Shown here: piece by piece, positions 7,247 through 13,968 of the stretch
Layout: each line of letters begins with the position of its first letter
How positions within the stretch are numbered: the first letter of the stretch is position 1
Origin: Alphaproteobacteria bacterium
GTDB taxonomy: Bacteria > Pseudomonadota > Alphaproteobacteria > Micavibrionales > UBA2020
Assembly (NCBI GenBank): GCA_029266795.1
Contig: JAQSWE010000074.1
Coordinates: 1-17,503 of the forward strand
DNA length: 17,503 bases
Direction: 5' to 3'
Notes under the pieces: model-generated
What the model was told of the DNA's origin: nothing
The model's database searches: none
Seen by the model: the letters and a program-made list of their open reading frames with translations, nothing else
Position numbers and translations under genes: made by a program

Positions 7247-7630
7247 ATGGTGCTGTTACGCGGCATAGACGACCTGACGACCTACAAGGGGATTGCGACC
7301 GAAGCTTTCGGCGCGCAAGCCTTGGCACAAGCGCAGCAAAAGCTCGTCCAGCAAGATCCCGCCGCTGTCGAAGCACTGAATACATTTTATAACGCTGCCG
7401 AAACGCTGCGGTCTTCCGAAAGTGCCTTTAACAGCCGCGCGCGCAAGGGCGGGCCGGATCTTAAGGGCAATCTGCGCTCCGAAGGCCAGTTCAAGGCCAT
7501 CAAAGGATTTAACGAAGCGAAGCAAAACCTCCTGGGCGTCGATCAGGTGATCGGCCAGCAAATCGTCGAGCTGGTCGAAAAATCAATCACCGGCAAAGGC
7601 CCCAGCCTGAAACGCTCGTTCCAGAGCTAA
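7247..7630 (+). CDS. Unrecognised 127-residue protein
   Basis: I do not recognise the family. The product has no signal peptide or membrane segment. It is Gln/Ala/Lys-rich and predicted almost wholly helical (for example LAQAQQKLVQQDPAAVEALNTFYNAAETL at about residues 26-54), with a Gly/Lys-rich middle (RARKGGPDLKGN) and a basic C terminus (KGPSLKRSFQS). It could be a small cytoplasmic coiled-coil or adaptor protein. It has its own strong promoter and a weak ribosome-binding site (AGCGGG about 9 bases before the ATG). It is divergent from mnmG, and 74 bases separate it from the next gene, which has a separate promoter. Codon use is GC-rich at third positions like the neighbours, supporting a real gene. 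Confidence 0.68.
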   Translation: MVLLRGIDDLTTYKGIATEAFGAQALAQAQQKLVQQDPAAVEALNTFYNAAETLRSSESAFNSRARKGGPDLKGNLRSEGQFKAIKGFNEAKQNLLGVDQVIGQQIVELVEKSITGKGPSLKRSFQS

Positions 7631-7649
7631 TCCCGCCATTCATCCCGTC

Positions 7650-7678
7650 TTGACTCGTCCCAGCTCGGCTTTTATACA
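7650..7678 (+). promoter_or_regulatory. Sigma70-type promoter for the 7705-8373 gene
   Basis: TTGACT (7650-7655), a 17-base spacer and TATACA (7673-7678). A GANTC site (GACTC, 7652-7656) overlaps the -35 element. The predicted transcript starts about 20 bases before the ATG, and AGGCAGG lies just upstream of the start codon. Confidence 0.62.
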
Positions 7679-7704
7679 TAATCCGTATTAAAGGCAGGTG
7701 CGCC

Positions 7705-8373
7705 ATGGATAAAAAGCAAAAACAGGAATTCAATGAAGTCCTGAAAAAATACAAGCGCTCGAAAGGCGAGGTTGCCGGCGGATATGTGCGCAGCCTGGGC
7801 AAAGGCGCGATCTTCGGCGTGGCGCTCGATGTTATTTTCACCGGCGGCTTCGGCACGCTCGCCGCTGTCACTGCCGCCAGCTTTCCTACCCTCAAGGCCA
7901 TGGGTCGCGCCGGACTCTCCAAAATCCTGCAGGCCGATAAGCGCATGCAGCATATCAAGGCAAGCACCGATATCCGCGTGATCCTGTTCAAACAACAGGT
8001 CGATCTGTCGGTTGCGTTCAATAACGCCGTTGCGCCACGCCCGATTGATCCCGCTCACATCGCAGAAAATAAATTCTTCAGCCTCGCGGATGTTGTCGAG
8101 GAAGAGGTGCGCAAGCTCCGACCGGCCATCAAGGTTGTCTCGGGTGGCGAGAATAATTACGGCATAGACGAATACAAAATCATCGTGCACGCCGGCAACA
8201 AGGACGTGAAAGAAGCGTTTATGACGCTTGAGCAGGCACGTGAGACGCTTAAAAAGAAAATCGCCAAGGATGATGCGCAGCTGGCGGAAGATCTTGCAAA
8301 AGCGCGCGCTCCAAAACCTGCCAACGATGTAAAACCTCCGGCACAAAAGACACGCCGAGGGTTTAACATTTAA
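7705..8373 (+). CDS. Unrecognised 222-residue protein with one Gly-rich hydrophobic segment
   Basis: No family is recognised. The N terminus is strongly basic (residues 1-21, MDKKQKQEFNEVLKKYKRSKG). A hydrophobic, Gly/Ala-rich segment follows at residues 32-60 (GAIFGVALDVIFTGGFGTLAAV), long enough for one membrane pass or a membrane-inserting hairpin. Residues 65-200 are mixed alpha/beta and soluble. Residues 170-200 are a charged helix, and the C-terminal tail is Pro/Lys/Arg-rich (KPPAQKTRRGFNI). The gene has its own promoter, and it converges with the 8440-8928 gene, which also encodes a Gly-rich hydrophobic protein. Both end at one shared terminator. Function is unknown. A membrane-associated role is an inference from composition. 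Confidence 0.7.
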   Translation: MDKKQKQEFNEVLKKYKRSKGEVAGGYVRSLGKGAIFGVALDVIFTGGFGTLAAVTAASFPTLKAMGRAGLSKILQADKRMQHIKASTDIRVILFKQQVDLSVAFNNAVAPRPIDPAHIAENKFFSLADVVEEEVRKLRPAIKVVSGGENNYGIDEYKIIVHAGNKDVKEAFMTLEQARETLKKKIAKDDAQLAEDLAKARAPKPANDVKPPAQKTRRGFNI

Positions 8374-8390
8374 ACGTTTTCGTTTCTCAA

Positions 8391-8425
8391 TAAAAAAGCC
8401 GCGCTGTTAAAGCGCGGCTTTTTTA
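8391..8425. terminator. Bidirectional intrinsic terminator
   Basis: GC-rich 8-bp stem GCCGCGCT/AGCGCGGC (8398-8405 with 8411-8418), loop GTTAA, flanked by A6 (8392-8397) and T6 (8419-8424). It is a textbook terminator in both directions and serves the two convergent genes on either side. Confidence 0.95.
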
Positions 8426-8439
8426 AATCGCAGAATGTA

Positions 8440-8928
8440 TTACATACCGAAGCGAAGCAGCTTCTGCAGTTTCGGTTGCGGCTTGTTTTGGTTCGCGACT
8501 TTGCGTTCTTGCTTGGCGGCATCAAAGCTCTCGCCAAGTTTTTTGCCGTTCAGCGTATTGCCGGCAATATCAATCATCATATTTTGCTGCACATCTGCTT
8601 TCGGCTGCGCGGCGGGCTTATTGCCCCCTGCCATCCATTCCAGCGTTGAGCCAATGGCCTTTGTCGTCGCGCCCGCCAGCAGGCCGACCGCCACGCTGGC
8701 AATTGCAATGACCGGGGCTGCAATTACACCTAACACGAAGCCGCCAAACGCGCCGGCAGCGGCGAGCGGCGCGGCAGCGCCAAGACCAAGGCCGGCCAAA
8801 GCCGCGGAGCCCGTTGACCAGGCCGCAAGGGCCGCGCCGCCAAACGGCGCAAGCGCTGCAGTGATGAAGCCAAGGCCGATCACGGTTTTCGTGACGCGGG
8901 AGGCTGCTGTATCAGATTTTTTTCTCAT
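8440..8928 (-). CDS. Gly/Ala-rich membrane protein, function unknown
   Basis: The 162-residue protein has a short basic N terminus (MRKKSDTAASRVTK), then an almost continuous hydrophobic, Gly/Ala-rich stretch from residue 15 to 89 with GxxxG-like glycine-zipper patterns (GLGLGAAAPLAAAGAFGGFV). This probably forms two or three membrane helices. The last 70 residues are polar and Gln/Lys-rich. No family is recognised. Composition recalls glycine-zipper membrane proteins, holins or bacteriocin-like peptides, but no motif decides. The ribosome-binding site GGAG lies 7 bases before the ATG. It converges with 7705-8373 and stands alone on its strand. The next gene upstream (the truncated deaminase) ends about 90 bases away. 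Confidence 0.7.
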   Translation of the reverse strand: MRKKSDTAASRVTKTVIGLGFITAALAPFGGAALAAWSTGSAALAGLGLGAAAPLAAAGAFGGFVLGVIAAPVIAIASVAVGLLAGATTKAIGSTLEWMAGGNKPAAQPKADVQQNMMIDIAGNTLNGKKLGESFDAAKQERKVANQNKPQPKLQKLLRFGM

Positions 8929-9020
8929 GAAAAAACTCCGGTTGAATATGTGTGAACAGGCTCATCGTGAATGAAAATAGGTCCGCTGTCGAGCGGCATC
9001 GGAAACGGCATAATATGTAA

Positions 9021-9785
9021 TCAGTGTTTATACGCCGCGATTTTATCAAGCAGCTGGATCCGTGTCGTCTCATCGACAAAGGCCTCCTCGATCGCGTTAC
9101 GCGATACTTGCAGCAGCTCCGCCTCAGTAAATTTGAAGTGGTCATGGGCAATTTTGTATTCGCGACCGATGCTGGTGTTGAAGAAGCTGGGGTCGTCTGA
9201 TCCCAACACAACTTTCAGCCCGTAATCGAAAAACTTGCGCAAGGGATGAGACTTGTAATCTGGATAGACTTTCAGCGCGAGGTTGCTGGACACACAAACT
9301 TCCGGCACTGCGAGAATGCTTTTCTGCTCTTCCATCAATTTTGTATCCTCGATCGCGCGTACCATATGGCCGAAGCGACGCACCTGCAAAATATCGCGCG
9401 CCTGCCGCACCGTTTCAGGGCCGGAGGCTTCACCCGCATGGGCTGTGCGGCCCGCGAGACCGGACGCCATGAAGGCAGGACGGAAATCCGCAATCGTATG
9501 CGCATTCTCGTCGCCAGCCATGCCAAAACCCGCCACGAGCGGATGATGATAGCCGCGCGTCACATCGGCAACCTTCAGCGCCGCTTCCGGCCCGTAATGG
9601 CGCACGCAGGTCGAAATCAGGCGCATCTCGATGCCCGATTCCTTTTTAGCTTTCTCGTAACCATCTGCAATCGCGCCGATCATTTCCTTGTAATCAAGAC
9701 CCACCATCGCACCGTGGTCGGCCGAAATGAAAAATTCGACATAGATACAGCCTTCATGCGCGGTGAAACTATCGCCGAAAAGCAT
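9021..9785 (-). CDS. Adenosine deaminase family protein, N-terminally truncated
   Basis: Residues 10-250 match the adenosine deaminase fold (conversion of adenosine or adenine to inosine or hypoxanthine): IYVEFFISADH (14-24), the metal/catalytic TAHAGEASG (115-122; H116, E119), GH at 139-140, and SDDPSFFNTS (196-205; D197, D198). The family normally starts with about 75-80 more residues including the HxHxxG zinc-binding pair (LHxHLEG), and these are absent. I chose the ATG at 9785, which overlaps the thiolase stop as TAATG. The frame is also open further upstream, but that part is antisense-like thiolase coding sequence and not deaminase-like. Without the first His pair normal zinc binding is not expected, so this is either a decayed gene created by a deletion that fused it behind the thiolase, or a protein with a non-catalytic role. 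The thiolase itself is complete. Confidence 0.78.
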   Translation of the reverse strand: MLFGDSFTAHEGCIYVEFFISADHGAMVGLDYKEMIGAIADGYEKAKKESGIEMRLISTCVRHYGPEAALKVADVTRGYHHPLVAGFGMAGDENAHTIADFRPAFMASGLAGRTAHAGEASGPETVRQARDILQVRRFGHMVRAIEDTKLMEEQKSILAVPEVCVSSNLALKVYPDYKSHPLRKFFDYGLKVVLGSDDPSFFNTSIGREYKIAHDHFKFTEAELLQVSRNAIEEAFVDETTRIQLLDKIAAYKH

Positions 9786-10927
9786 TATGCAGCTTCCAGA
9801 ATGGTCGCGATGCCTTGGCCACCACCGATGCACATCGTGGCCAGCGCGAATTGTTTCTTTTCGCGCTGAAGCAGCGTCGCTGCCTTGCCCGTCACTCGCG
9901 CGCCGGATGCGCCCAGCGGATGGCCAAGCGCGATCGCGCCGCCGTCGAGGTTGACCTTGGCGTAATCCGCACCAAGCTCGTTCAGCACCGACATTGCCTG
10001 CACAGCAAAGGCCTCGTTCAGCTCAATGATGTCGATGTCCTTGATCGTGATACCCGCGCGCGCCATGGCTTTCTTGGATGCCTCGATAGGGCCGATGCCC
10101 ATGATTTCCGGCGCGCAACCCGATACGCCGGTCGCGCGAATTTTCGCGAGGATCGGCAGGCCGCGTTCTTTGGCAAATTGTTCGGACACGACGAGCGTTG
10201 CCGAAGCACCATCGGTCAGCGGCGAGGATGTACCGGCGGTGACAGTACCTGACGCATCAAATGCGGGACGCAAGCCGGCCAAACCTTCCAACGTCGTTTC
10301 GGGGCGAATGCAGCCATCCGCAGAAACCGTTTTTCCATCGGCAGTCGCGATCGACGTAATTTCGTCTTTCGTGCGGCCCGCTTCACGTGCCAGCACGGCT
10401 TTCTGATGCGATGCCAGCGCGTATTTTTCCTGATCCGCGCGCGGGATGGAATATTTGCGCGCGAGGTTCTCCGCCGTTTCACCCATACCGATATAGGCTT
10501 GCGGGAATGTTTTCACCAGCGCGGGATTCGGCAGCGGGTTGAACCCGCCCATCGGAATCCGCGACATGGATTCGACGCCAGCGCAGATAAAGGCTTGCCC
10601 CGCGCCGCTCGAAATCGCGCCAGCTGCTTGATGGATCGCCTGCATCGACGAGCCGCAAAAGCGGTTGACCGTGACGCCGCCCATCGATAGCGGCAGGTTT
10701 GCGATGTTCACGATCAGGCGCGCGACGTTGAACCCTTGTTCACCTTCGGGGAAGGCGCAGCCAAGGATCAGGTCTTCCAGATCCGCAACCGGCACATTCG
10801 TGCGCTTCACCAATTCCGTGATGACCGCAGCGGCAAGGTCGTCGGGACGCACGCCTGCCAGATCTCCCTTGGCGGCAAAGTGAAACGGTGACCGGACGTA
10901 ACCCGCGATAACGGCTTGGGCGGACAT
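9785..10927 (-). CDS. Thiolase (acetyl-CoA acyltransferase)
   Basis: The 380-residue thiolase catalyses reversible Claisen cleavage of 3-ketoacyl-CoA. The catalytic residues are all present: acyl-accepting Cys91 (NRFCGSSMQA), His336 in GGAIALGHPLGASGAR, and Cys366 in CIGGGQG. The NEAFAVQA motif is also visible. Length is typical of the family. Sequence alone does not settle whether it serves fatty acid beta-oxidation (FadA-like) or acetoacetyl-CoA formation (AtoB/PhaA-like). The EGEQGFNVAR segment suggests the FadI/FadA-like degradative group, but weakly. It is divergent from prmA. A GGGGG-type ribosome-binding site lies 6-10 bases before the ATG, and a perfect 14-bp dyad lies next to it. The usual partner (enoyl-CoA hydratase/3-hydroxyacyl-CoA dehydrogenase, FadB) is not in the window. 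It overlaps the truncated deaminase by one base. Confidence 0.95.
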   Translation of the reverse strand: MSAQAVIAGYVRSPFHFAAKGDLAGVRPDDLAAAVITELVKRTNVPVADLEDLILGCAFPEGEQGFNVARLIVNIANLPLSMGGVTVNRFCGSSMQAIHQAAGAISSGAGQAFICAGVESMSRIPMGGFNPLPNPALVKTFPQAYIGMGETAENLARKYSIPRADQEKYALASHQKAVLAREAGRTKDEITSIATADGKTVSADGCIRPETTLEGLAGLRPAFDASGTVTAGTSSPLTDGASATLVVSEQFAKERGLPILAKIRATGVSGCAPEIMGIGPIEASKKAMARAGITIKDIDIIELNEAFAVQAMSVLNELGADYAKVNLDGGAIALGHPLGASGARVTGKAATLLQREKKQFALATMCIGGGQGIATILEAA

Positions 10928-10942
10928 GATGAAAACCCCCTG

Positions 10943-10956
10943 AAAACAATTGTTTT
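10943..10956. promoter_or_regulatory. Perfect 14-bp dyad, putative operator of the thiolase gene
   Basis: AAAACAATTGTTTT is a perfect palindrome 16 bases upstream of the thiolase ATG, immediately before its Shine-Dalgarno. Its position between divergent genes and its form are typical of a TetR-family operator, and fatty-acid regulators such as PsrA bind GAAAC...GTTTC-type dyads. The identity of the binder is inference, and no regulator gene is in the window. Confidence 0.5.
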
Positions 10957-11033
10957 ATTAATATGGTGGAGTGGTAAAACAATATCAAGAATGATAAAAT
11001 TTCGTTATTCCATAGTGCTTTGAAGGTTATGCG

Positions 11034-11951
11034 ATGTCCCTCCCCGCAACTGACGACAAAATCCCCCATCACCTTTACAAAGTGACGCTGCAGTTTGCGC
11101 GGCATCTGGACGGGGATAAGGCGCAGGTGCTGGGCGACGCGCTGGAAGATCTCGTTTCGGCCGTCTCTCTCCATAATCGCGAAGCCACCGATGGCGATGA
11201 CTGGACAATTTCCCTGACCAATTACGGGACGCCGGACCTCGACGCCATTTACCAGCGCCTTGAGGAAACCGAGAGCGGAATTATCCTGCGGGAGAAAATC
11301 ACCGCCGAACGTCTGCCCGAAAAGGACTGGCTACGCCATGTGCATGACAATTTCCCGCCCGTGAATATCGGCCGTTTCTTTGTCCACGGCTCCTATTACA
11401 AAGGCGAGATGCCTGCAGGCCAAACGCCGCTTCAAATCGATGCCGCCACAGCCTTTGGTTCGGGCGAGCACGAAACTACGCGGTCCTGCATGGTTGCTTT
11501 CGAGCAGATTGCAAAGGAACATCAGGTAAAAAACGCGCTGGATATGGGCTGCGGCTCCGGCATTCTGGCCATCGCCATCCAGAAAATCTGGCCCGGCGCG
11601 AAACTCACCGCCATCGATATCGACCCTGAATCCGTCATCGTCACCAACCGCCATGCCGACATGAACGGCGTGACGCTGCAGGCGGCGGCAGGCGACGGAT
11701 ATAAAACCCCGCTGTCTATCCAGAATGCACCCTATGACCTCGTGGGCGCTAACATCCTTGCCGGACCCCTGATTGCGATGTCGGGGGATTTGTATAATGC
11801 GCTGAAACCGGGGGGCTTTGCTGTCTTGTCCGGCTTATTGAAACGCCAGCAGCAGGATGTGACGGATGCCCACCTGAAAGCAGGCCTCAAGCTGATCGGC
11901 TCTATTCCCGACGGCGACTGGGCGGCACTGATTTTCCAGCGGGATAAGTGA
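11034..11951 (+). CDS. prmA: Ribosomal protein L11 methyltransferase
   Basis: The 305-residue SAM-dependent enzyme trimethylates ribosomal protein L11. Key motifs: substrate-region AFGSGEHETTRSCM (140-153, the conserved AFGTGxHxTT element), the SAM-binding LDMGCGSGILAIA (169-181), the acidic AIDIDPESV strand (about 194-202), NILAGPLIAM (catalytic N-[I/V]-L region) and LSGLL near the end. Length is within the normal range for the family. A ribosome-binding site GAAGG lies 8 bases before the ATG. It is divergent from the thiolase gene with a 106-base AT-rich gap. Its stop TGA overlaps the start of the promoter for the next gene. Confidence 0.96.
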   Translation: MSLPATDDKIPHHLYKVTLQFARHLDGDKAQVLGDALEDLVSAVSLHNREATDGDDWTISLTNYGTPDLDAIYQRLEETESGIILREKITAERLPEKDWLRHVHDNFPPVNIGRFFVHGSYYKGEMPAGQTPLQIDAATAFGSGEHETTRSCMVAFEQIAKEHQVKNALDMGCGSGILAIAIQKIWPGAKLTAIDIDPESVIVTNRHADMNGVTLQAAAGDGYKTPLSIQNAPYDLVGANILAGPLIAMSGDLYNALKPGGFAVLSGLLKRQQQDVTDAHLKAGLKLIGSIPDGDWAALIFQRDK

Positions 11952-11953
11952 CT

Positions 11954-11982
11954 TTTACTTTTAACCGCCTGCGCTATATAAT
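11954..11982 (+). promoter_or_regulatory. Promoter for the second Sel1-repeat gene
   Basis: TTTACT (11954-11959), a 17-base spacer and a perfect TATAAT (11977-11982), starting 2 bases after the prmA stop. A GGGGG Shine-Dalgarno (about 11999-12003) precedes the ATG at 12012. Confidence 0.68.
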
Positions 11983-12011
11983 GTCGGAAGACGAACCCGG
12001 GGGGTCTCACC

Positions 12012-12689
12012 ATGCGTCTGCTACCTGTTCTTGCCTGCCTTTTCACGCTCACCGCCACGCAAGCCTTTGCGCAGGCGCCCGAGGCCTTCGACATGGAAGG
12101 CCGCGGCGAACAGCTGCCCTCGACCGATGAATACAACAACCTGCCGCCCGGACTGCTGCTGTCGCAAGAACAGGCGCAGGAAGTCGCAAAAGAATCCGGC
12201 CAAGACCCGTCGACCATTCCCGAAGCGACCCGCAAAGTGAACTACGACAAAATCATGGAGATGTATAAGGAAGGCAAGTTCGAGGAAGTCGCGAGAAACC
12301 TCAAGCCCCTTTCGGAAGGCGGCCACCATGGCGCGGAAGAATTGATGGGCATCATGTACCGCCTCGGCCAGGGCGTGAAGGTCGACCAGTTGAAGGCTTT
12401 TGACCTGCTCAGCAAGGCGGCCGATGCGAACCGTCCACTTGCGCAGCACCACATGGGAACCATGTATTACACGGGCGAAGGCGTGCCCGCAGCCGATGCC
12501 GTCACCGCGCTGATGTGGCTGCACATTGCTATCGTCCACTATCCGGATGGCCCTGAAAAAGAAAGCGCGATCAAATCGCGCGACAACATTTATACGCAGC
12601 TCACGCGCCGGGAAAAAGACCGCGCGCTGGAAATGGCGCGTTCATGGCTCACGAAAAAAGGCGAGGGCCACCTGCTGGATCTGCAGTAG
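12012..12689 (+). CDS. Exported Sel1-like repeat (SLR) protein
   Basis: The 225-residue protein starts with a clear signal peptide (MRLLPVLACLFTLTATQAFA, cleavage expected after AFA at residue 20), so it is probably periplasmic. Residues 21-75 are a polar, disordered-looking linker. Residues 78-178 are TPR/Sel1 helices: YKEGKFEEVARNLKPLSEGG (85-104), then Sel1 repeats at about 107-142 (EELMGIMYRLGQGVKVDQLKAF) and 143-178 (AQHHMGTMYYTGEGVPAADAV). A charged helical C terminus follows. The overall plan (signal, linker, one TPR-like pair, two Sel1 repeats, charged tail) parallels the gene at 372-1130, so the two are likely distant paralogues or functional equivalents. It has its own promoter and is convergent with the small gene at 12727-12939. 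Confidence 0.85.
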   Translation: MRLLPVLACLFTLTATQAFAQAPEAFDMEGRGEQLPSTDEYNNLPPGLLLSQEQAQEVAKESGQDPSTIPEATRKVNYDKIMEMYKEGKFEEVARNLKPLSEGGHHGAEELMGIMYRLGQGVKVDQLKAFDLLSKAADANRPLAQHHMGTMYYTGEGVPAADAVTALMWLHIAIVHYPDGPEKESAIKSRDNIYTQLTRREKDRALEMARSWLTKKGEGHLLDLQ

Positions 12690-12726
12690 CCCCCGCCCTC
12701 TAATCTCGTGACGTTTCTTTTTCTAC

Positions 12727-12939
12727 TTATGCGGACTTCTTGAGACCGATCCCTTTTGATCCAAGATATGTCTTCGCGTAGTCATAGGCATTGCCGGTCT
12801 GTTCCCAACCGTAATTCGCGCCCTCGCCTGTCACTGTCGCCCATGCGGCGCCAACGGTCTGGAATGCCGTCTTGAGTGCGGAGGGTTTCTCCGTGTTGAA
12901 AAATTCGTTGTTGTTTGCTGCTTTTTCCTGATCGGCCAT
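12727..12939 (-). CDS. Small protein of unknown function
   Basis: The preferred start is the ATG at 12939 (70 residues, MADQEKAANNNEFF...), because GAGGG lies 8 bases upstream. A GTG three codons earlier (12948) is possible but sits too close to that ribosome-binding site. The product is hydrophilic with a central helix rich in Ala, Gly, Trp and Tyr (AFQTVGAAWATVTG, NYGWEQTGNAYDYAKTYLG) and a basic end (KKSA). No signal peptide and no recognised family. It has its own promoter. It is downstream of the two pseudopeptidase genes on the same strand. Confidence 0.6.
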   Translation of the reverse strand: MADQEKAANNNEFFNTEKPSALKTAFQTVGAAWATVTGEGANYGWEQTGNAYDYAKTYLGSKGIGLKKSA

Positions 12940-12981
12940 TGTCTTCACCCTCTTGTGCTTATGCCTCGTTGAACCTAAGGC

Positions 12982-13010
12982 AGAGTACAGAGATTCTTAA
13001 ATTATGTCAA
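12982..13010 (-). promoter_or_regulatory. Promoter for the small 12727-12939 gene
   Basis: On the minus strand a perfect TTGACA (13010-13005), a 17-base spacer and TACTCT (12987-12982). A GANTC site (GATTC, 12992-12996) lies inside the spacer, the arrangement seen at GcrA/CcrM-controlled promoters. The -35 neighbourhood ATTTGACATA is shared with the metallopeptidase promoter at 2163-2191. Confidence 0.55.
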
Positions 13011-13023
13011 ATATTAAGTGGCG

Positions 13024-13920
13024 TTAGCGGCGCGAGACAGGGGGCGTCAAAAGACGGCTAATATCCTGTTTTATATGGCGCAAATGGGTACGGTTAAACT
13101 CGTCATCCAGCCCGTCATACCAGCTGCTCGTAAAAGGGCAATCCAGCAAATAATTCTGGGCATTCGGCATCACTCCAATGCCCTCGATCATGCCCAATCG
13201 CAGGGGCGAGATGCCGACCCGGTTGCCGGCACCTTGCTGGATGAGCGCCATGTCGAACATCTCCAGCGCAAAATGATCGCAGGAATTGATGCGTTCGCGC
13301 TCTGCGAACCACTGGTTAAAGGCAGCCTTCAATGCCTCGCCATCGAATTGCCGGTTCGGATTTGATTCAATCATGCGCTCGAACACGACAGAAATATCGC
13401 CGTTCGCGCCCGAGAGCAAATGACGCCACAGGAAAGACGCGCCGCCCGACCGCAATTCCCATGCGATAAGATGCGTAACAGCTTCGATATCCGCCTCTTC
13501 AAAACGGCACAGTCTTAAAAAATCTTCGGGGCGCAAGCTGACATCGGGGCCGCGCCCGCCGTGATGATGCCATGCGCGGCGCAACGCCCCGATGAATGAC
13601 ACCAGATAACGGCTGACACCTTTTTCCGATTTTTGCAGCAGGTCGGCCTGATAGCCGAGGTCAAAATGGTTTTGCCCGGGATAAAAAAAACTCGCATGCG
13701 GCTCCAGCAGCGGGTCGAGCCCGACGGACACCTGATGAAGCATGGCCGAGCGCACGAGCATGCGGCCCAGCGGACTTTGTTCGAGGATGCGGATAAGGTT
13801 TCGGATATACCCAACGAAGGCGCGTTCGCGTTCCTCAACCGGCGCCAGATAGGGCTCACCGTCGGCGATCGCAAAGAGGCGAACGCGAATGCGCTTGTCG
13901 CCGAAGCCCCCCAGCATCAA
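13024..13920 (-). CDS. Paralogue of the 13969-15006 protein; motif-less metallopeptidase-like protein
   Basis: The 298-residue protein has no signal peptide or membrane segment. It aligns by eye with the protein encoded just upstream (13969-15006): IAWELRSGG...FLWRHLL versus VAWELRLAGETEAWDFLTATPL, then GEALKAAFNQWFAERERIN versus GEASRAAYDKFFEDSRTKL, and IGVMPNAQNYLL versus LGEMPNGRNYLS. Where the 1143-2156 protein has HEMRHVWQ, this one has GALRRAWH (111-118), so both zinc histidines and the catalytic Glu are gone, although EEAD (141-144) keeps the downstream acidic element. It is therefore likely a non-enzymatic member of the family. A GGGGGA ribosome-binding site lies 6 bases before the ATG. 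It follows 13969-15006 by 48 bases, in one operon. The first 90 residues are unlike the paralogues. Confidence 0.72.
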   Translation of the reverse strand: MMLGGFGDKRIRVRLFAIADGEPYLAPVEERERAFVGYIRNLIRILEQSPLGRMLVRSAMLHQVSVGLDPLLEPHASFFYPGQNHFDLGYQADLLQKSEKGVSRYLVSFIGALRRAWHHHGGRGPDVSLRPEDFLRLCRFEEADIEAVTHLIAWELRSGGASFLWRHLLSGANGDISVVFERMIESNPNRQFDGEALKAAFNQWFAERERINSCDHFALEMFDMALIQQGAGNRVGISPLRLGMIEGIGVMPNAQNYLLDCPFTSSWYDGLDDEFNRTHLRHIKQDISRLLTPPVSRR

Positions 13921-13934
13921 TATCCCCCGTTGGC

Positions 13935-13956
13935 GCCGCCGGAAAAGAGTGGCGGC
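13935..13956 (-). other. Intercistronic hairpin
   Basis: GCCGCC (13935-13940) pairs with GGCGGC (13951-13956) around a 10-base loop, 13 bases after the stop of the upstream gene and just before the next gene's Shine-Dalgarno. No T-run follows, so an mRNA-stabilising or attenuating element is likelier than a full terminator. Confidence 0.35.
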
Positions 13957-13968
13957 TGAAAGAAAATC

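Noticed and set aside
9786..9833. Longer start for the deaminase at 9833
   Set aside because: The extra 16 residues (MHRWWPRHRDHSGSCI) are read out of frame through the conserved thiolase C terminus and show no deaminase similarity.
10382..10392. TTCACGTG, part of a parS site
   Set aside because: Only one arm matches; the other arm (CCAGC) is unrelated, and it lies inside the thiolase coding sequence.
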